DNA of 64,000 nucleotides, from positions 248,001-312,000 of the forward strand of contig QNQO01000806.1 of the NCBI GenBank assembly GCA_003290165.1, given 5' to 3'. Below are positions 31,610 through 46,600 of this stretch, one piece after another; within the stretch, counting starts at the first letter, position 1; every line of letters begins with the position of its first letter. The position numbers and the translations under genes are program-made. The notes under the pieces are model-generated. The model worked only from the letters and a program-made list of their open reading frames with translations. It searched no databases and had not been told where the DNA came from. This stretch comes from Berberis thunbergii (Eukaryota; Streptophyta; Magnoliopsida; Ranunculales; Berberidaceae).

Positions 31610-34600
31610 GTAAGCTTTCGATTCCTCTTTCATTTCATGTGATCTTTAATTTCTTCCCCAAGGTGTTTAGCAGCTCAATTTGACTGTTGGTTTCATTAAT
31701 TAATGATGTTTTAGTTGAAATGCTTGATACGGGGTTCTGAAATATGTTACATTAATGAAACTGCAGTAGGGAACAGTGGATCGTTAGTGGGATTTCGAGT
31801 TTGTGAATTGGAATTTGTGATTCTTAGAGAAATCTCGCCTTAAAAGGCTCAAAGGTGAAAGCTTTGGTTCCACTAAGTTATTGACAGTAGAAATGGGGAA
31901 TTATGTGAAAAGTTGTCGAAATAGCACTAGTAAGATTCTAATGAAATCAACTAAGTGACATCTCATAAAAATTGGAATCACCTAATCAAGGTTTCTTTGG
32001 TTTCAAGTATAGCATTGCGGGTCAAAGGATAAGTGTTAAATCTGCAGCGTTGACTTTCTTCAATGAGTAAGCTAAGTTATTAATGCGGCAAAAAGTCGCC
32101 GATTAATTGGCGATTAATCACAATTTGGGGCTTGACTGAACCGAACCGAATTGGGTGAAATCGGTTGGAATTTAGCGGTCACCGATTAATCGGCGAGTCA
32201 CCGATTAATCAGCCAGCCAAATCGCCGATTTATTGCTATGTTGGAAGGTTAAGTTGTTTGTAGTGACATATAAGTATTGCAACCTGCAAAATTAAATTAT
32301 TAATTAGTAAAGTATTATATGACTATGATTAATTAGTAAAGTTATATAATTACAAATTTACACCATTTTGATTAATTATTTATTTTTGTAATCTATGACT
32401 AGATTAAATTTTAAAAATATATTAAAATTTAAAAATATTTGCTTTGAAAAATTGACCGATTAAATTCGATTAACCCTGATTAATCTCGCTTAATAGTAAT
32501 TCGATCCTGGATCGCACCGCTTTCAATTTAACTGCATAGTGAGTAAGTGTGCATTTGTACATTGTGGGTGTACTCCCCTCTACTTGAAATGACTGATTCT
32601 CAAGAGATGGGAGACTTTCATGAGGGATCACAGACTCTGAGATAGAAGACTTGTCATCAGAGATTACAAACTACAAACAACTATCTATTTTTCTATGCAT
32701 GTGATATTTGAAGTTGGATGTTCAATTAATTGGGTCTGGCTTATTCAAAATTTGCCTTCTTGTCAAATTGGATTCCAGGTATAGACTATTCAAGAATTTG
32801 TAAAAGCTGGGTCAGATACTGCTACCTGGAGCACTGGCCCGTTTGCACACATTTTTGTTCCGTAACACCCATCAATAATTTTTCACTAAAAGGGGCAAAC
32901 TTGATTTTTTGGGAAAGGTGAGGGAAGCTTTCTTTACTTGGAGATTGGCTTCTATTAGAAGATAGAAGCTATGGACTGTTGACACTAATTTCATTTGCTA
33001 CCCACTGGGCGATTAGCGGGAATGAAACAATAGACCATTTCATGAGATTGCCATGGAGTATATGGGTATATCTTGGAAGTTAAACATTTCTTTTTCAACT
33101 GGTGGTGTCTTTATAAAGTTCAGACTTCATAGGTGTTCGTTGATGGCTTTGTGCTAAACTGGGAGCTCCTTTTATTTGAATGAGTATTATTAGCCTTTTG
33201 GCTAGTATTTTTTCATCTTTAGTGTTTGTTTGTTTTGGGGATTCTGAGGTGATAAGTAAGATTGCGCTTGAAGGGACTACAATATTATCTTAGAAAGCAC
33301 AAACACTTCAAACATTGACCGTGCCAGTGTTCTACTTGGACATGGCTTCGACGTATGACAAACATTTGTTCAGGGTGCTGAGATACTTTTTTGGTATAAG
33401 TGGACGTGGCTAGGACACGTCTTGGATGGTTTCGGGACACTTAATTTTTTCCGTTGGGCATTAAGCATATCGGTTAGGATTTGTTCTTAGAATCTAGTTT
33501 CTTTGTGATTTATGTCAATTATTAGCTAATATGTGCATCTTATGAATGTTGATGATACATGTTAAAATTGAAGTTTCATACTTGAAGTATTTGCTTAATG
33601 AATGATCTGAATGAACGACATTTATTATTTTTTCCATTCTTGCTAACAATTGGTTTGGTACTTTCTATAGGAGTGGTGATTCACATTCATAGTCATACTT
33701 TCTACATTCAAGGATAGAGAAACATGATTTATTAATCAACATGTCAGATAATGTGCTTTTAAGAAGAGTTTCAATCCTTGTAAAATAATCTGTCCTTTCA
33801 CCCTGTATGTTCCTACAAAGAACCTGAACCACTAGCTATTGGGAGTTTAGAAGGAGCAATCCTAAGCTTTCTTCCTATTCAGGCTAGATAAATTTCCCAA
33901 TGGCTCAAATTGGGAATATACTAGGTGCAAATGAAAGGCCTCCCAAACTAGGATCAATTCGGAAGACCCCTTTTCACATTTTAATTTTTTTCCAGCGAAA
34001 AACCCCATTCCTCAATGTCTGAATAGCGGTGGGCATTTATGCAAGTAATCTAAGTACATAATTTGGTGCATTTGATGAAGTTGAAATTTTGAAACGGAGT
34101 TGTGAGCAATTTGGTAGTTTGAAGTAAAACTCACCCAAGCTTTTGGAGAATATTCAAAAATCTCAATCATGATCAGGAAGTCCAATGTTTACAGCATCCA
34201 CAGCTGTTTTCAAATTTCAAAGATGGAAAACTGAAGGAAATTTCCAATTATGAAAACCCGAATTATCAAATATGGAAATGATAAGAAATCACCTGGATAT
34301 TATTGTCTCTAACACTTCTTTGTCAAGGGACGTAGGGAAATTCCTACCATAAAAAATATTTGCAAAGTAGGGTGGAATTTTTGTGTTTGATGGGAAACTT
34401 TGTTTATTTCTTGACTTTAGCAATTGATAGTAGAAGACGAAATTCTCGTTTAAGAAAAATCCAAACTAAATTTGATTTTTAAGATCCACAATGGATGAAG
34501 TGAACCAGGGAATGCATTACCCACCTCCTAAGGTAAGATAATTCCTCTCTTCTTCGTCCCTGAGACACTCATGAGGTGTTCTGTTTCCTTGCAAGTGTAA

Positions 34601-37600
34601 AGGATTCTAAGTTGAATGGAGTGTTTTGTAGCAAAGACTTTGAGCTCAATTCCCCAATGGTATGGTTTAAAAACATCCACCTTAGAAGAGGAAATGCAGA
34701 ATATCAAATTGAAAAAAGAAAAAGAAAAAAAAAAAGAGAAGGAAAATCTGTAAAATTTTATGGGTATGGATTGGCATACACAAATGCTTGGATTAATTCT
34801 CTCTTTCTTTCAGTTAAATATGAATTTAGTGGTGTTGACTGGTTAGATCCATTAAGGAATTTTTATGACCACATGAAAGAGAAATCAGGAAACATAGTTT
34901 GTTATTAAAAGAGATTTTTTCAGACATCAAGTTCAAAGCTTTGATGTGATATTTAGAAACTTGTGACTTTTGTAGTTTTAGATGAGAACAAGGTTCTTTT
35001 CTTTCCCAAATAAAATACAACTTTTGAGTTTCAAGTATCATATTCTCTTCTAAAATGGCATGTGAATTCAGTTTTATTCACTGTTACTTGTGAATCAGTT
35101 AGACACATCATAGTTAAGGCATTGAGGCGGAGGCGAGGCGAACGGGCTTGAAAACGCCTCAAAGGCAAGGCGCCTCACTACACTGAAGCGGTCTTAACAT
35201 TTTTTAAAGATTTTTTTATTATAATAAATTGAAACATATTTAGATAAGGTAATATACATTATCATTTTGATAATTATCATAAGCCAATATGTACAAAAAA
35301 TCACACAACTATTTAGAATTGAAATGAAAACATAATAAAGTTGCATAACATAGCAAAAAGGTGCACTACATAAGTGTACTTAACTTGCCATCATCCACTA
35401 AATCACTAAAAACAGAAATAAACATTAAAAACATCAAAGCATAATGTAAATTAGTTCACCAAGTCACCAACTTTTCATTTCATGTAAAAATGGAATGCCA
35501 TAGGAAAAAATCGTCAAGCATTTTTAATGAATTTCATTTCAGAAAAATCAAGTTGGCTAGTTGTAGGTGAGATAAACCATCCATTGAGTTTTTTTTTTTT
35601 TTTTTTTTTTTTTCTCTAATTAGCATCATTTCAGTGCGATAATCTGTAAAATTAAAATTTGGGGCCCCATAGGTACTTATGACATGTCATCCTAAATTTG
35701 ATTTCATCTCTACTTGGTAAGAAAGAAAGTATAACTTAGCATGTTCACGAGTTAATTGTTTTGCCAAAGAATCCACAATGAGGGCGTTTCTTTGATTAAG
35801 AGGCAACATGATAGGGTTCTGCCAATTGCCTTGGCTTAAGTCCCTACCATGAGACTTTATACCATGAAGTCTGTTAACAAAATAGAAAAAAAAAATTTTA
35901 AAAAATAGAGAAGATAGAAGAAGAAGAAGAAAACATATCAGGAGAAGGAAGCAGAAGAACAGATCAGGGAAAAAACATAACAGAGAGGAAAAAAAAGGCA
36001 GCAAAAAGAGAAGACCGAAGAAGAACAGATCAGAAAAAAAAAAAACAGGCAGCAGAAGAAGACGAGATGAAGAAGAAGAGAGGAGACCGGAGGAAGAGAA
36101 GAAGAGAAATGTACCTGATTTGAAGGAGACAACAGTTGATTTGAAGGAGAAGAAGCTTATTTGAAGCAAAAGAACACACTATAGCCAATCTCTTATGTCT
36201 TAACCCAAGCAACAACTCATTCTCTTGTCTAAATACCCCTCTTAACCCTAATAGATAAGTGGGCTGCAAATGGGCTTTTGGTATTTATAGAGTATGGGCT
36301 GTTATTTTGGGTTGAGGTGGTCCGAGGCGTTTGAGGCGGGTGAGGCATGAGGCGGACGCCTCAATTCACCGGTCCGCCTTCCATCATTTTGAGGCGGTAC
36401 TCTACCAAAACGCCTTAACTACACTAGTTAGACTGTAAAAGAAAGTTGAACTTGAAGGAGTCAAATTCAAGTAGACATAAATCCCCAAAATTGCTTCTCA
36501 TATGCATGAAAGAAATTCCTATGCAGTGCCTGGGAGCGGACTCAAGACAAGCTTGCCCATGTTCTTGGGCCTGGTAGTTTACTCAGTCCTCTTAAACATA
36601 TTTCTTTTCCTCGTAGTTTACCCAACCTCAGAGTTTGTAGCTTAAAATCTCCTTTATTTTCTTCGTACTTAACATAGCATCAAGGGCTTCAACAACATTC
36701 CCATCTGCAAATACCTTTCTCGAATTTTACAAACACTTATTCCCGTTCCTAGAAACCACGAGCACCATTTTTGAAAAACCTTCCTCCTGTGCAAAAGTTT
36801 TCCTTTATCGTCATCCTCTAGTGCTTAACAGTTTTTCCCACATTGGAATCCCTACTTTCTGAGCAGTAGCCTCTTTGATTTGGTTATCGTTCTGGCCACA
36901 ATCCACCACATCTTGCGTCTTCAATCTATTTTTGTGATTGATCGGCAGGTGTCCTGAATTAACCCTATGTTTAACAATCTGATAAATATTAATCTATCTT
37001 AAGCTAGTTTTTGCACCCAGCTTAAGAAATTCACTTGTTGGGGCTCAGTCGGTAATGCTACTTCACAGGAAATCGTTAATATTGATATTTTCACTGGAAG
37101 TAGGCAACATAATTGGCATGAATAAGTCCAAAATTTTATATCACTTTTCACCTGGTATAAATATAGTAAGGTTATCTTTCTAGCCACAATGTCATGGAAC
37201 CACATAACTAGTTGATTATTTTGCCTTACAAGGACATTATTTATCTTCTTCCTGATAAGATGGTCCACATGTTCCATATATTAGAATTTGGAAAGCACAG
37301 TGTTTTATTACGCTCTGTAAGAGCTTTTCCCGAATTTGTTACATTAAACTCCTTTAGCCCCCAATGTATCTGAACCCAAGGGTTTTTTTCGGAATTAACC
37401 TGCATGCTTCATTTGTAGGATGGAAGAAACACTGTTTCGCCACATGATCCTTGTTCAGGATGGAGTTATTGTGTGGCAATTCCTTCTTGGGTCGTGCTGC
37501 CCAAATCAAGAGATGCTGAGGGAATAGTGGTGAGAATTTCATTACCTTCTTACAGTGAATACATTTTTTTTAAGCAATGGACAATGCAGTTAAGAATTTG

Positions 37601-40600
37601 TTTATCGAGTATTATATCTTTGATAATTTCATGATATCAAGCTGTGTATGTCACTGTTTGTGAATAATATATATTAATAGTGGTGGATGAGCAAATATGA
37701 TATTGTACGCTCAATCGGACATCCAAAAATACCTAAATGTGATTGTATACTAAAATGAAAAATAAGCAACTATTTATATCTGTAGAACCAGAAGCTTTGT
37801 ATATGCGTTCATACAAATAATTCAGGTTTAAGAGCCAAACTACTTAAAAGCATTACTCCCAGACCCTAATCTAAATTTAAATACTATGTTGAAATATCAG
37901 AGATACATGGGATGGAAATTGATAGTAAAGAATTAGTTGTACATTATTTTGGCTCCTTACATTTTTTTCAGAAGAAGATAAAACTGTTGCATTTGTCAAA
38001 GAGATTCCATGTATGCTGCAATCAAACCAGTTTGTTTTAAGATCTTTTTCTGCACCATGAAAAAAAAAATATTTGCTAGCACTGAAAGTTCGCTAAACCC
38101 TGGGTCCATAAGTTACTGTCTTTGGATTGTATAAACAACCCAAATTGCTGAGTCAACTCTTATCATTGCCTGTTCCAAGTGTACTGATTGTTGAAATGAT
38201 AATTGATTAGACAAAAGTACTAGAAGCTATCTATTTTTTTCCATAGTGGAATCATTTAAGAGAGGTTTATGGATTCAGGTTCCTATTTTTACCACCGATA
38301 TCTTTGCTTTTCGTGTTTTTTTTTCCGAGGGGAAGGAGGAGGAGGGGAGGGGGGGGTGTTATTGTTAAATCACAAGAGATGTTGGGTTTTTCAAATTGAT
38401 GAGACATCTATGGCATGGGTAACAGTCGACTCTACCACCTTTTCTATGTGATTATACCTTGTCTGTATATTTCCTTCTGAGTTTATGCCTCAGAAGTATT
38501 CTGTTTAAACATTCCTAAGGCTCAGTTCTACAGGGTTCAAGTTGGTATACAATCACCAGAAGGGATTACTTCTGCTCGAGGTGTACTAAGAAGATTCAGT
38601 GATTTTATTAGGCTATTCACTGAAGTAAGTCTATAAACTTCCTTCGACTTTTGTTCCTGACGTTTATCCTTTGCTTAGTCATAGGCAAAGCCATTGTAAA
38701 TTTTTGGAGAATTCAATTTTCAGAACCCATTATGTCAACAAAACAGCCATTCTAAAGATTAAAAAATGTTTTCTGTAGTTGAAGAGGGCATTTCCCAAGA
38801 AAAATCTTCCACCGGCTCCATCTAAGCATGTTTTGAGAATAAATTCTAGCAGAGTCCTACCAGAAGAGGTGTGTATCATTCTTGTTATTTTCCTTCCTCT
38901 TTTTTGGTAATATGTTCTCATCAGATCATCCTTTTATTGTAGAATCTGATTCTAGTGTCAAGTGATTCAGTATGTGAAATGAGATTATTCTTGGAGCTTT
39001 CTGAATCTGACACTGGCCCCCTTACGAACTCTTACATAAAATGTTATCAATTAGAAGAGAGACATACATGTTAGTATGTCTCTGATAGCATAGAGCAAAC
39101 CTTGTTGGTTGTTTTGATGATTATGAGTTGGAAAGTGGTAATGTCCTGCTTCATAGACCATCAAATTTTACAGTATGTAAAAATATTAGGAATAGTTTAT
39201 ATCTTTAAGGGGTCTACACCTGAGTCAATTCTCTCTTTGAAATTTTAATATCCTGCTTCATAGACTAGAAAAGATTGCAGAGTGCAAAAATATGAGGGAG
39301 TGATTATCTGGGAGGGTCTCAATTTTTCTTTTTCTTATTTTTATTGTCTATTAAAAGTGAGACCACAAACCACAGAAACGTTGGGCTGAAAAAGTTCATC
39401 AAATTTTGCAGCCACTATACTAGCTGCAAAAAAAAAAATGTACTGCCATCATTTTAAAGCAGTTCTATGGTGATAATTTAACACAGCTTATGCTAATTGA
39501 TGGTAGTTCTGTGGTGATAATATCTTCCAGCTGAATGTATTTATTACTATTATCAGTTGTATGGTGTTGTACCATACGTACTAATTGAAAAATGGAGTAC
39601 ATGTGATTGGTGAAGCTACCAAGTTAGAATCAGTTACTGAAATTATTTTAAAACCTGGAATCATGAATAATTGATGTTCTCAAAATGGCTAATCTTGCTG
39701 CAGAGGAGTTCTTTGGAGGAGTGTATTGGAAAGTTGTTGTCTGATATTGACTTGTCCAGAAGTGTTCCAGTGGCATCCTTCCTTGAGCTAGAAACTGCTG
39801 CTAGGTCTTGTAGGTGTCCACTACTCTCCTTGATGCATCGTCTTTCATTTATTTAATATTGAGGGAGGTCTGCACACTATGCATTCTAGAGATTTGCTTG
39901 GGTGAGCATTGGTTGGAGGCAACTGAAGTGATTTTCACACGTCCACATGTCAAGGCTGAGCCCCCTTTGGATTATGAGACCAGAGTCTTTAATTTTAGTT
40001 AGTTCCTTTTTTTTTTTCTTAAAAATGGCCCCAATATTTTGTATAAATAATAAGGAGGCCTTGATCACTTTATTTATTCAACGTTACTTTGTTTTGGAGT
40101 AGGATATTCAAGATGAGAAGAAAACGTGATTGGGAATTTGACTGATAAAAGTTAAGAGTTGTCCAGGAAGATTGAATAGTTGTTGATAGCTTCTGCATTA
40201 CTTTGATTCATATCAGCAACTCGGACAGCATTTGAGCTTGTTTCCCTTGGTTTCATGAAGAAAATTGTTTTGAAAACCTGTTTCGCGACCCTAGTTTTTT
40301 TTTTTTTTTTTTTTTTGCCTTTGTCTGCTTTCTGGTTCCTTGTGGGTATTAAGATTTGGGTTCCTCAACTCTTTTTCAGCATTTCAAAATGCAAATCAGC
40401 AGCCCTCAGAGGTAAAAACTTCTGCCAATAGCATGGTTTCTTTTCAACAAGGTTAAAGTCTTTCTTTAGTTGGTGGTGGTTCATCAGTAACAACTGATTA
40501 TGCTAGTGATAATGCTGATGAATCATCTGAGCTTGGAACCTCCAGGAAAAGAACTGATAATAGTTCTGACGGTGGTATGGATGATGTAGTATTGGATCAA

Positions 40601-43600
40601 GACATAGACACACTTGCAAAGTGTGGGTTGTCTAATATGGATAATGGTCTGTTTGCGGGAGACTCCATTCTAGAGCATTTAGAATGGTTTCCTCCACATA
40701 AAATTCATGCAAAGAAAGTAAGCAATATTTCAGAAAGTGATACCTATAATGGAAATGCTAGCCATTCTCGAAAGCTCTCTGCCGAGAGTGTTCGAAATGA
40801 TGTAAGCTCCATTAGAGGCAGTGAACTATCGACTGGGGTTCCTAATTCAGTTGGCGATGGATTCGTCGATTTTGGTGGAGGTTCTGAAGCTCCTACAACA
40901 TCAGAGAGTCCCGGGTTTACAGATATACAATTTCCCAGTGACGTACGTATTGTCCTTCCTTTCGATCAGCACTACAAGTTGAACAGAGTTCTTATGACTA
41001 TGCAACGGAGACTAGGGACAGCGAAAACAGACATGGAAGATCTTCTAGCAAGATTAAATCAAGAAATAGCAGTGAAGAAATATTTTACGACAAAGGTATT
41101 TTTCTTTACATTATGTGTGAAATGATCCTAAGTTTAAGTTATGTTTCCCAAGTTGGTTGAGTATTGTACTATCATCTGGATTCTTCTCTATTTAGGAATC
41201 ACAATCTTCCTTATCTATTTACAGTCTCAACAGTTCGGGGCTGTAGGCTGTTGTTGTTGTTATTATTTTTTTAAGGGTAATCAGGGGTTTAATGAATCCC
41301 TGAACCACCTAAACGCATGCATTTGCCAATCCTGCAGCTGTGATACCATTTCCCACCACCAGCTGACCTAGCACCAGTTGTTTTAAGAGTATTTTATAGA
41401 AAATATAAAAGGAAAAGTCAAACAATACCCCCAAAAAAAAAATTGTAATGATAAACAATAGAAAGAGACAAAGTACAGTAAAAAAGAAAGAGTGGAAAGA
41501 TAACAGTAACTGTAACCTCATCATCATCATCATCAAAGCCCATTTCCGAGATTTTCGGGATCGGCTACATGGATTTTGGTCCTCCAAGCATTGCGATCTT
41601 CCCACAGTTCCTCACCTAATCCAAGCTCAATGATATCTTCATTCACCGTCTTCATCCAAGTTTTCAACGGTCGTCCCCTCCGTCTACACCCTCCATTAAC
41701 TTGCCAATCTAAACATTTTCTAATTGGCGTCGTGCTTGGTCGCCTCCGCACATGACCAAACCAAGTTAAACGTCTTTCTCTAATTTTTTCCACTATGGGC
41801 GCTACACCTAAGTATTTCCTAATTCTTTCATTTCTAATTTTATCCTTACGAGTTTTACCACACATCCACCTTAACATACGCATTTCTGCCACTGCCATCC
41901 TATGCGTATGTTGTCCCGTAGTGGCCCAACATTCTGAACCGTATAGCATGGCTGGTCGAACAATTGTTTTATAGCATTTCCCTTTTAGCCTTGCAGGCAT
42001 CCTTCTATCGCATAATACTCCTGACGCCATTCGCCATTTCAACCAACCAGCTTTAATCCTGTGGTCTACATCTGCTCCAATAGCCCCATTCTTTTGAATT
42101 ATAGACCCTAGATATCGAAAAGCCTCACACTCCGGGACCTCGACACCTTCGATCTCAATTGCATTATTTCTCTCTCTTGGTTCACACCCAAAGTTGCACA
42201 CTAGATACTCCGTCTTCGAACGACTAATTCTAAAACCTTTACTCTCTAAAGCCTCCTGCCACTTAACTAATTTCTGACCTAAACCTGCACTAGTCTCATC
42301 CATTAAGACAATATCATCTGCAAATAACATGCACCAAGGTACATCTTCTTGCAGATGTCTCATCAACTCATCCATGACCAAAGCAAAAAGATATGGACTT
42401 AACGCCGACCCTTGATGTAGTCCTACTGTCACTGAAAATTCACTAGACATCCCACCTACTGAGCGAACACTTGTTACAACCCCTTCATACATATCCTTAA
42501 TGATATCGACATAACATTGAGACACTTTCTTCCTTTCAAGCACCCACCAAATTAACTCCCTGGGGACCCTATCATATGCTTTCTCCAGATCAATAAAAAC
42601 CATATGCAAACTCTTACGTGCCTCTCGATATTTTTCTACAGTTTGCCTAAGTAGGAAGATGGCCTCCGTAGTAGACCTACCTGGCATAAATCCAAATTGA
42701 TTCTCCGAAATCGTGGTTAAACTCCTAAGTCTTTGTTCTATAACTCTCTCCCAAAGTTTCATTGTATGACTCATAAGCTTTATCCCTCTATAGTTCGAGC
42801 AATTCTGGATATCCCCTTTGTTCTTATAAATTGGTACCACAATGCTATGCCTCCATGAATCTGGCATTTTTCTAGTTTCCAAAATCCTATTAAAGAGCTT
42901 AGTTAGCCATTGAATCCCAACTTCTCCCAGACATTTCCATGCTTCAATTGGTATATCATCCGGTCCAATGGCCTTCCCTGTCTTCATTCTTTTTAAAGTT
43001 TCTCTCACTTCTGTGGCACTAACTCTGCGATGGAACACGCGATCTCTCCCTTCCTGTGAAGCATACCCCTCCAAGTTTAACTCCCCTACATGTGTTCCAT
43101 TGAGTAGGTTCCAAAAGTAATTTTTCCATCTATCTAAAATAGCTTTATCATGCATTAAGACTCTTCCATCCTCATGCTTAACACACTTAACATGACTCAA
43201 GTCCCTAGTTTTTCGTTCTCGAGCCTTCGCTATCTTGAAAATATCCTTCTCCCCTTCCTTTGTACCTAGCCTATTATAAAGAGCAACATGCGCTCTCTTC
43301 TTAGCTTCCCCTACTGCTCTACTACTCAACTTCTTAGCCTGCTTATAAAGCTCATAAGACTCTAGGCACCTATCTTTTTGTCACGCCTTAAAGCATCTTT
43401 TCTTTTCCACAATGGTTTGTTGCACATCCACGTTCCACCACCATGTCTCCTTACCATAAAAACCTCCTCTTTTGGCCTGTCCTAACTCTTCCTTCGCACA
43501 TCTTCTTATTCGTCTTGCCAAATGTTCAAAAAGATCCGCGCTACTAGTCCTATCATTTGGTTCTAGATTCTCCCCACCCTCTGAAACTGACTGGCCACCC

Positions 43601-46600
43601 AAAATCATCTTTCTAAATCTTTGGCACACATCTCCCTGTGAGGTCCACCACTTAATTCTCGGTCGAACCTGTTCTATAGCAATACGACCCCTACTCTTAA
43701 GACAATAATCGAGAACTAACAGCCTATGTTGGGATGTCAGACACTCTCCTGGTATAACCTTACAATTTTTACACCTACCTAAATCGTGTCTCTTCACAAG
43801 AAAATAATCAATTTCACTTCTATTGCGCCCACTCGCAAAGGTCACCAAGTGATCTTCCCTCTTCTTATAAAAAGTATTTACGATCCCAAAATCCTGAGCT
43901 AAAGCAAAATCTAGAATAGAAATCCCCGCAGTGTTTCGATCCCCAAAGCCTTGACCTCCATGTACCCTCTCATATCCAACTCTATCCTTACCGACATGGC
44001 CATTTAAATCCCCGCCTAGGAAAACCCTATCGGAAGAGGGAATTCCAAGAACTAACTCCTCTAAAGAGTCCCAAAAATCTTTCTTAGTCTCCTCGTCCAA
44101 ACCCACTTGGGGTGCATACACACTAATAACATGCACTATCTCTAGTTCTAAAGCTAATTTAATACTTATGATTCTATCCCCAAACCTCCTAACGTCGACT
44201 ACTGCATCCTTAAAAACTCTATCTACCACTATTCCCACCCCGTTCCTAGTGCCATCTTTACCAGAATAGAAGAGTTTGAACCATCCTCCTAAATCTTTAG
44301 TCTTGTTTCCCTTCCATTTTGTCTCTTGAAGACAAACTATGTTTACTTTCCTCCTACGCAGGACATCCACTAATTCTATTGCCTTTTCCGTCAAGGTTCC
44401 TATGTTCCAAGAGGCTAATCTAATCATTCTATCTCTAGCTCTAACCTGGACTAGCTTCTTTACTCGCCCCCGTCCAGAAAAGTGCGAGAACCCTTGCCTA
44501 TTTAACACTACAGCCGGGCGCCGCTGCAGCGCGCCTTGCTCATTTGTCACTACACCCGAGCGTAGGTGCAGCGCGTCGCTTATAGCGGGGGACGCCCTAT
44601 CCTTCTACATTAATCTTTTTGAACCAATATCCATGAAAAGGGATGTGATGGATTTTTTACGGTTGGCTATCACAAGCCTAACACCAACCCTCCTCCTTTA
44701 TCCGGGCTTGGGATCGGCCGTTGCAATGGGCGGAGTTATAACAGTAATTGTAACCTATTTCACAAAAATGTTCGATATTAAAAAAACTCCTGTCATGTGT
44801 CCGCAATGCGGATATTTACAGACAGAAACACACTGACACTCATACTGAACATTTCACTTAGGTACTCAATGCCAGGAGCATCAGCCTTTTCACGTATGTT
44901 CAATAATTTTGTAGCGTATGAGCGGTGTCCCTGTTTTGCAATGGCACATTAAAATCAGTTAGACGAGTACTTATATCAGCCATAGGCACATTAGATCTCA
45001 AAATGAATATCTTGACCTTCTTTTCTTTGTTCGCAAAATGTTTGGCCATATTGCTCCTTCTGGAGGTCCTAGTCTCAACAACGTGGAGACTGTATTTTGT
45101 GTGTAATATTTGTATATGTCATTTGATGATAGTTCTGTCTCTTCTGGAACACCTCACTTGCGAAAAGGCTTATGCTTCAAGCATAAGTCCATTGAAACAC
45201 CCTATGTCATCCCTGAAAAAAACAGAAAGTTGTCATGGCCACCAACAATCAAAGATAGAAGACTAATAGAAATGCATGGGAGCATTTTCCAAAGGTGTCC
45301 GTCAAGGTAGGAATGGAGGTCTCCATGTAAGAATGTCGTAATAATATTGGACGAAGTATCTTTGTGTCATAAGTCATAGCATTCTTATATGTTCAAACTG
45401 ATTCTGTTAGCCAAACAGCTTTTATTATGTTCCTTTTATGTAATTTTTCTTTTTAGTTACTACTATAACTAACGTGTACAAAGGTAGAGAGCATATTCAC
45501 ATGATCTCTCAAGAAGTAGCATAATCTGTGTGATATACTAAGTTGCACGGACTCGGATACGCGTCTCATATCCGACACGGATACGTCACATCGACTCGGC
45601 AATTTTCAAAAAACTAGGACTCGGCGACACGTCAAACCTTATTTTTATTTTTATATTTTGTTAAAAAACTATTAACATAATGTCATAACTCATTATGAAG
45701 AGAAAGACCTGGTAGTCTGGTACAGTTCCTTGTGCTCACTGTGACATTGTAGACTTCAATTGATATTGTGCTCACTGAAACAGTTCCTTCGTTTATACGA
45801 AATTGAATGGTTTCCCTGCATAACCAAAAACACAGAAAACATTGGATTTGTGAAATTTACAGAGAGTTGGGCATTATTGGACATGGATGGACAAAATACA
45901 AAGCAAAGCAGAGAATAAAAATCCATCCCATCGATGGACATGGATAAAATACAAAGCATAGCAGAGCATTATTGGACATGGATAGACATGATTTGAACTT
46001 TTTTAACTCAAGATAAAATCAAAACCCGAAAAGATTTTATTCCGGATGTTTTAATGCTGAGACAATAGAGTACAAACCTGGCTGCATGATCTTGTATAAA
46101 TTGATGTACCATTAATTTACATGTTACATGAGTGGTCAGAAATAAAATCGAACTGACGTACAGTCTGCAGAAGCAGCTGCCATTGTTACCACCAAGAAAT
46201 GGTTTGGATTAAAACTGACGAAAGAAGCCACCAAATGTTCTTCAAGAAAATCAATGCCATCTGAATTTTGCAGAGTACAGGCAGCTATCCAAGAGGAATG
46301 AGTCAATGGGCAAATTGGCTCGTAAACTGACTCCAGATTGTGAAGAGTTGGTAATGAATAACTAGCGTCGAGCAGTGCGAGATTTCGGCCTGGGATTTTT
46401 AGATGCCCCAAAGCTTGTTCCAAATCCGATTGTAGAAGAAAAAAAATAAGAAGAAGAAGAAAACCAAGTATATTAGAGGGAGCAAGAGATAGGGCTTACG
46501 GGAAGAGAGGGGTTTGTCATCCTTAGAAGCCATCGGGAAGAGAAACTAACTGCATCAATCAAATAATCAATCAAACACTCAAAGAATTCAAACAACAATA

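Larger units (their letters stand above)
31610..37418 (+). other. EREX-like intron 1 (5.8 kb)
   Basis: The intron contains a GATTAATCGG-type repeat (32090-32515), a GAGGCG-rich inverted-repeat element (35111-36421) and otherwise AT-rich sequence without a recognised gene. Plus-strand frames such as 34576-34908 carry no motif I know. Confidence 0.8.

Noticed and set aside
34576..34908. 110-codon plus-strand frame in intron 1
   Set aside because: It contains a poly-Lys/Arg run from an A-rich tract and no family motif; the exon phases of the EREX-like gene join without it.
35687..36169. 160-codon minus-strand frame rich in Phe, Leu and Ser
   Set aside because: It comes from a purine-rich strand (GAAGAAG repeats) read backwards; typical low-complexity artefact.
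40412..40469. Possible 58-nt intron that would remove the TAA in exon 6
   Set aside because: It has GT and AG ends, but is shorter than normal plant introns and its removal shifts the frame; the frame is conserved on both sides without splicing.
45110..45310. 66-codon plus-strand frame in intron 6
   Set aside because: Looks somewhat protein-like but matches nothing I recognise and has no clear splice sites; left unassigned.
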